The position numbers were made by a program, and so were the translations under genes. Source: Halosolutus gelatinilyticus (lineage in GTDB: Archaea > Halobacteriota > Halobacteria > Halobacteriales > Natrialbaceae). Taken from it: a stretch of 64,000 nt of DNA. The notes beneath the pieces were generated by a model. The model searched no databases and was not told the origin of the DNA. It worked only from the letters and a program-made list of their open reading frames with translations. The stretch is taken from positions 558,001 to 622,000 of the forward strand of contig NZ_CP095491.1 of assembly GCF_023028105.1 (NCBI RefSeq), read 5' to 3'. Shown here piece after piece: positions 60,312 to 64,000 of this stretch; position 1 is the first letter of the stretch; each line of letters starts with the position of its first letter.

Positions 60312-60667
60312 GGGGACTGTATTGGAAGGAGAGCATCATAAGCGATCGGTTCCAGACGGTCAAACGCGCCGGAAATCGCCGTTCTCGCCCGCTCGGTCCC
60401 GATAATCGACGCCGCGTACCGCAGCGCGGGCAGGCTCGAGGCGACGATCGTCACAGTTCGATCGCCGGGCTCACGCGACCGCCGACCGTCCTCGACGATC
60501 GCGGTCAGTTCGTCGCAGGGATCGGTCGCGAGGGAGGGCGTTCGATTCGCGTCCCGTGCATCCGTGTCGTACCGGCCGCCGACGGTGCGCGCCAACGCGT
60601 GTCGACTTGCTGGCGATACAGTTGACGAAAGATGCCGACAAAATAGCGGTTCAATGATCGGCAACAA
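60308..60667 (-). CDS. Hypothetical protein coupled to the AN1 gene
   Basis: A frame ending at 60308 with protein-like sequence DELTAIVEDGRRSREPGD, IVASSLPALRYAASIIGTER and AFDRLEPIAYDALLPIQSP. Its stop overlaps the AN1 start in ATGA, which favours a real gene. The N-terminal third looks less convincing, so the start is unknown. The VASSLPALR stretch resembles the end of the fragment at 57017-57255. Confidence 0.4.
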   Translation of the reverse strand: MLPIIEPLFCRHLSSTVSPASRHALARTVGGRYDTDARDANRTPSLATDPCDELTAIVEDGRRSREPGDRTVTIVASSLPALRYAASIIGTERARTAISGAFDRLEPIAYDALLPIQSP

Positions 60668-60703
60668 TATTCAAGACAACTTGATAACCAGTAGAACGTA
60701 TTC

Positions 60704-61138
60704 ATGGTTCGGTGTACCGATCGCGATCGCGCTGTAAATCCCGTTATCGGGACTGTGCTCTTGATCGGGGTTGCAGTCATACTCTCGGCGTCGATCGGGA
60801 CCTTTCTTATCGGGATGGCCAACGATCTGAGTGGAGGTGCACAGGGGGCAGTCGAAGTATCACATAGTGTCCAAGACCCCGATGACGGATTTATCACCAT
60901 CTCATCGGTATCGATGCAGCGCGCTGACCGGATCACTATCACGGCGACCGATGTTGACGGCGCGGATCGACTCGAAGGTGGTGCTTCTGTGCTCGCCGAC
61001 GAGATTCGGACAGTCGGAGGCTCCGTAACGATCAGACAGGATAGCGATCACGAGGGCGATGTCGACGTCTCAATCGTCGCGATCGCCGAATACGGGGACG
61101 ATTCGGCGCTGATTTTCGATCGAGAGTACAGAATATGA
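60704..61138 (+). CDS. Archaeal type IV pilin-like protein
   Basis: A 144-residue pilin-type protein. The N-terminal class III signal and hydrophobic helix are DRAVNPVIGTVLLIGVAVIL, with a PibD-type site (RDRAVNPVIG) and the Asn-Pro seen in haloarchaeal pilins. The rest is a beta-rich head (ITITATDVDGADRLEGGASV). It would be assembled into surface fibres or remain a pseudopilin. The stop overlaps the next gene by four bases. Confidence 0.85.
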   Translation: MVRCTDRDRAVNPVIGTVLLIGVAVILSASIGTFLIGMANDLSGGAQGAVEVSHSVQDPDDGFITISSVSMQRADRITITATDVDGADRLEGGASVLADEIRTVGGSVTIRQDSDHEGDVDVSIVAIAEYGDDSALIFDREYRI

Positions 61139-61395
61139 TCGGGCCGCTCGAACACTACCTTCCGAACCAGGCGACAAAGACCACGCTCTACCATGCCGTT
61201 CGCTGGGGGCTGCGCGTATACATCGTCAGCCTGCTCGTGACTGGCGCGTACAGCGCGCTCTGGATCGCGGAACTCGCCGGGATTATCCCCGAAGCGTGGC
61301 TCTCGACGATCTGGCTCGCGATCGCCGCGATGGGAGTAATCTTTCTGGTGCTGCTGATCCCGCTCTTCCACACGTCTCGATCGACGAAGCGGTAG
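61135..61395 (+). CDS. Small three-helix membrane protein, coupled to the pilin
   Basis: An 86-residue protein with two to three hydrophobic segments: YIVSLLVTGAYSALWIAELA and LSTIWLAIAAMGVIFLVLLI, ending in a basic tail (HTSRSTKR). Its ATG overlaps the pilin stop (ATGA). It may help to insert or anchor the pilin; that is inferred from position. Confidence 0.65.
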   Translation: MIGPLEHYLPNQATKTTLYHAVRWGLRVYIVSLLVTGAYSALWIAELAGIIPEAWLSTIWLAIAAMGVIFLVLLIPLFHTSRSTKR

Positions 61396-61734
61396 CGCAG
61401 GACCGATAAAGGGGATCGGTCGCATAACATCCCATTTCTTGTGCGGCCGTATTACGCGTCTCAGAGCGCAGATCGCGCTACGTCGAACGTCGTAGCAGAT
61501 GCCCATCTGCTACCGAGACAGACGGCACACATCACCGTCCCGGGTGTGACACGTAAACGCGGAGTAGCGATCGAGAGGGCCGAATACGAACGGTACGCGA
61601 TCGGGTCCGATCGAGAGTCCGACGCGGTTCGACGGACGCTGGAACAAGGCCGGTCGTCCGTTCGAGAGAGGTCGGTCGGAGAATCCGGCGGCGTCACGAT
61701 CGACGGACGAACGGCGATGAACGGTACTGCGCGA
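61396..61734. other. Interval without a supported gene
   Basis: About 340 bases. Open frames here run as arginine/serine-rich shadows and none has a promoter or coupling. I see nothing to annotate. Confidence 0.4.
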
Positions 61735-61896
61735 TCAGTTCTTCGACGGCGCGGTGTCGGAGTCGCCCTTGGACCGGAGTCGCGGTTTGAGCAGATACGC
61801 TCCGAAACCGGTCCCCGCTGCGAACGAGAGGACGGCGGCTACGACGATCCAGATCAGGTTCGGATGCTCGGCGCCTGTGTGAAGGAGTACGTCCAT
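61735..61896 (-). CDS. 53-residue membrane protein
   Basis: The product starts MDVLLHTGAEHPNLIWIVVA and has one clear helix (IWIVVAAVLSFAAGTGFGAY) followed by a short charged tail (KPRLRSKGDSDTAPSKN). Proteins of this type (MDVLLHTGxEHPNLxWI) recur in haloarchaea. ATG 61896 was chosen over an earlier ATG. Function unknown. Confidence 0.65.
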   Translation of the reverse strand: MDVLLHTGAEHPNLIWIVVAAVLSFAAGTGFGAYLLKPRLRSKGDSDTAPSKN

Positions 61897-61999
61897 ACGG
61901 TTCGCTTCTCGGCGGTCACCATAATTGTTTATACCGGCCACCCGAGCGCCGACTCGTCGGCTACGGCGCTTCCTGAACGCGTTTCCGAAAGTGACCTCG

Positions 62000-62389
62000 C
62001 TAGCTCGGGTCCGATCGATCCGACAAGGATACATCGAGGAGTCCGCCCGATTCCGGGATCGTCACCGACAGGTGGCTCAGGAGCGACGTCAGCTCGATCT
62101 GTTCCGTTTCCTGATCCCAGCTGATCACGCCGGTGTCGCGGAGCAACGGCAGGTGGATGTGACTCAGGGACAGAAACGCGTTCTCCTGTTGCTCGCTCGT
62201 GACGTCCTCGACGGGGACGTCCAGGTCAATCGCGGCGAGTTCGACGGCCAATCGGTGGATCGACACGGAATCGCGGCGGGCGATCAAAAACTGAAGCACG
62301 TTTCGCCGCTGCGAACTAGCCAAGAGAGTGTAAATCGTGTCGACGAATTCGGGGGTCTCTACCTGCTCGAGCCGGAGTTGTTCGACCAT
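62000..62389 (-). CDS. DUF7344-like winged-helix protein
   Basis: A 129-residue protein with the same winged-helix pattern as that at 3071: TIYTLLASSQRRNVLQFLIA, then SLSHIHLPLLRDTGVISWDQ and a wing (ETEQIELTSLLSHL). It is probably DNA-binding. It sits downstream of the bacterio-opsin-activator-type regulator on the same strand, about 100 bases away. Confidence 0.78.
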   Translation of the reverse strand: MVEQLRLEQVETPEFVDTIYTLLASSQRRNVLQFLIARRDSVSIHRLAVELAAIDLDVPVEDVTSEQQENAFLSLSHIHLPLLRDTGVISWDQETEQIELTSLLSHLSVTIPESGGLLDVSLSDRSDPS

Positions 62390-62489
62390 ACGCGATCGGT
62401 GGTCTCAGGACGGGAAAACCTGAACTCCGGGCTACTCATGGCCTTTATCTCAGTAATAATGGTTTCTCTGAGTATCGGTATTACGTGCT

Positions 62490-63140
62490 TCATGACTCCG
62501 GTTGACGTAAAGCCGTTTCGAGGACTTTGTCCGCGCCTCGGCGCACCCGCTCGGAGAGCGCCTGCACCGACACGCCGAGCTCGTCGGCGAGCTCCTCGTA
62601 CTCGACCTCGCGGGGAACTTTGAAGTAGCCCCGTTCGACGGCGAGCGAGAGCGCCTCGTACTGCGCCTCCGTAAGCCCGTAATCGGGGCCGTTCGGGTCG
62701 GTCTCGGCGAGGGACGAGACGCGGTTGAGCTGGTACGTGACGTCCTGATCGATGCAGTAGCGGTTGAACCGCGCGAGGCCGGTGTGATCCTCGAATCGGA
62801 TCCGGAACAGCCACTCGTCGTCGCTGTGGGCCTCGAGGATCGTCGCGTCCGTGTCGACGATGCCGGTGATCAGCTGCTCGGCCGGATCTTCCCACTCGAT
62901 CTTGTACAGCGCGCGATCGTCGTACTCGTCGAGGACGGCGATCGATTTCACGTTCTGGCTCTCGCTCATCGCGGCCTCGAACTCGTCCAGGTCGGACCCG
63001 TACCCCCAGATGTACGGCATGATTCGCTTCTCCGCCGGCACGACGCGTTCGAGTTCGACCGACAGACCGGGGTGTTCGGCGATGATCTGGCCGAGGAGAA
63101 ACTCGTCGGCTCGAATCGAAATTTCGGCGATGACGGCCAT
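62490..63140 (-). CDS. Bacterio-opsin activator-type HTH regulator (HTH_10)
   Basis: A 216-residue regulator. The N-terminal half is the sensor-like region of small Bat proteins (MAVIAEISIRADEFLLGQII). The C-terminal half is the HTH_10 domain (GLTEAQYEALSLAVERGYFK, PREVEYEELADELGVSVQAL, SERVRRGADKVL). Such proteins are common in haloarchaea and control diverse targets. A promoter and target cannot be predicted. Confidence 0.9.
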   Translation of the reverse strand: MAVIAEISIRADEFLLGQIIAEHPGLSVELERVVPAEKRIMPYIWGYGSDLDEFEAAMSESQNVKSIAVLDEYDDRALYKIEWEDPAEQLITGIVDTDATILEAHSDDEWLFRIRFEDHTGLARFNRYCIDQDVTYQLNRVSSLAETDPNGPDYGLTEAQYEALSLAVERGYFKVPREVEYEELADELGVSVQALSERVRRGADKVLETALRQPES

Positions 63141-63581
63141 GGAACGAGTATGGGATCCACGGTATTAGTTCCTGACCGGCCGCGTTCGGCGACGATCGCA
63201 GCCCGGGAGCCGGGGTCGGACGGGTTTATCGGACTCCGGATCGAAGCCCGGGCGGGCGCTCCGAAGGACCGTGTCGATCCTCGCGAGACCGATCGCACCC
63301 TCGCCGAGGTGACCTCCGAGTCGTCCGCGACGACGACGGTTGCGGACGACCGCGTCCGCGGTACGGATACCGTCACAACCGCCGAATCGTCGCCGAGACG
63401 GTACTTAGCGGGTCGGGACACGTAGGGCGAAGCACTATCCCGCTTCTCGCCGCAGAACGTGCCAGCGCGACTCGCACCGCGCGGTCTGCGGTCGTCCCGC
63501 GTCCGTCACCCGTCCGTTCCGGCGGGGCCGCCGACGCGATCGGCCACTAGACCGGCGAGCGGCGAGTTGCGACGATCGAGA
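63141..63581. other. Interval without a supported gene
   Basis: About 440 bases between the HTH regulator and the last gene. I found no convincing frame, hairpin or repeat here. It is GC-rich like coding DNA, so a decayed gene cannot be excluded. Confidence 0.35.
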
Positions 63582-64000
63582 ATGTACCGACGAACCGTCG
63601 TCGTCGCGCTCGCGAGCACTACGGTCGCGGTCCTCGCCGGTTCCACCGCCGACGAGAGCGGGGAGCGGATCGGCGAGACGCCCGCGACTGGTGGCGGAGA
63701 CCGATCCAACGGAGACGGGCGAACGGGCGAGCGCGCCGATCGAACCGCCGAGTCCGCCGGCCCGGGCGCCGAGGGAGCGGACGTCGCGTTCGAACTCGCA
63801 CCTTACGAAATTTCCGAGTGCGGACTCGCGTGTCGCGAGGCGACGACGACCGTCACGAACGTCGGGTCCGACGACGCGACCGACGTCCGCGTGCTCGTCA
63901 CGCTCTTCGCCGACGGCAAGCCGATCTGGGAGACCGACGAAGCCGTCGGGCGGCTCCCGGCGGGCGCCAGCGTCACCCGCACGAAACGGGTCGAGGTCGG
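63582..64000 (+). CDS. Secreted protein with signal-like N-terminus, 3' partial
   Basis: The gene starts at ATG 63582 with MYRRTVVVALASTTVAVLAG, a secretion signal with a twin arginine, followed by STADESGER. In haloarchaeal lipoproteins of this look the residue after LAG is Cys; here it is Ser. A disordered acidic linker follows (TPATGGGDRSNGDGRTGERA), then a beta domain (YEISECGLACREATTTVTNV, DVRVLVTLFADGKPIWE) like the FxLyD/CARDB adhesive modules. The window ends inside it. Confidence 0.7.
   Translation, partial: MYRRTVVVALASTTVAVLAGSTADESGERIGETPATGGGDRSNGDGRTGERADRTAESAGPGAEGADVAFELAPYEISECGLACREATTTVTNVGSDDATDVRVLVTLFADGKPIWETDEAVGRLPAGASVTRTKRVEV

Noticed and set aside
48656-60700. 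A CRISPR array or restriction-modification locus in the accessory region
   Set aside because: No regularly spaced repeats, no Cas motif and no methyltransferase motif were seen.
61441-62124. Open frame of 227 codons on the + strand
   Set aside because: No motif, no promoter box, and it crosses two supported - strand genes.

Overview
The window is chromosomal DNA of a haloarchaeon (class Halobacteria). The coding regions are GC-rich, the predicted proteins are very acidic, and many genes appear to have leaderless promoters (an A/T box about 26-30 bases before the start codon). Diagnostic genes include ribosomal protein L15e, a RIO2 kinase, the cell-division cluster cdrL-cdrS-ftsZ2, Tat-type lipoproteins, a HalOD1-domain protein, a bacterio-opsin-activator type regulator and several DUF7344-like winged-helix proteins. 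A Natrinema/Haloterrigena-like organism would fit, but the genus cannot be fixed from this sequence.

Layout. 1-18.9 kb is mostly core and metabolic: the end of a FAD/Fe-S D-2-hydroxyacid dehydrogenase, an Lrp regulator, a divergent ectoine-hydrolase-like M24 protein, pterin dehydratase, pyrE, a drug/metabolite transporter, an M29 aminopeptidase, a NUDIX protein, a class II aldolase with a HAD phosphatase, a DHA2 exporter, thrS with an unusual leader, two coupled lipoproteins (the first broken) and an HTH-phosphoribosyltransferase regulator. 18.9-34.2 kb holds UspA and then a catabolic island: IclR regulator, permease, orphan HyuA-type hydantoinase/oxoprolinase, a coupled HEXXH protease, a FAD oxidoreductase, mannonate dehydratase (uxuA), an SDR, and a secreted LamG/glycosidase-like protein. 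The KDG/KDPG aldolase kdgA lies a little further on. Together they suggest import and breakdown of a polysaccharide or uronate through 2-keto-3-deoxygluconate. L15e and a HalOD1 gene pair sit inside this stretch. 35-48.6 kb is again core: RIO2, an ABC exporter, a lipoate ligase, endonuclease IV, a methyltransferase, ncsA (tRNA thiolation), and ftsZ2/cdrS/cdrL ending at tRNA-Tyr.

48.6-60.7 kb is an accessory region attached to the 3' end of tRNA-Tyr. A 15-base copy of the tRNA end recurs at 57535-57549, next to an integrase remnant. The interval between them carries a DUF7563-like zinc protein, a four-gene overlapping cassette that includes a likely PD-(D/E)XK nuclease, a MEDS-type histidine kinase with its response regulator (visibly lower GC), a DUF7692 protein, a lipoprotein, a zinc-ribbon protein and a cold-shock protein. 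Beyond the att copy lie decayed relatives of the same genes in the same order (DUF7563-like, short zinc finger plus nuclease, DUF7692). This points to two related elements integrated one after the other at the same tRNA, with the distal one older. 60.7-64 kb returns to pilin, small membrane-protein and regulator genes, and the window ends inside a secreted-protein gene.

At least six genes carry single clear lesions (frameshift or nonsense), all in lipoproteins, hypotheticals or element genes, while the core genes are intact. The strongest non-coding signals are a repeated GTAAGAC operator array plus hairpin in the cdrS-ftsZ2 leader, a 13-codon leader peptide with a hairpin before thrS, and a possible two-state hairpin in the L15e leader.
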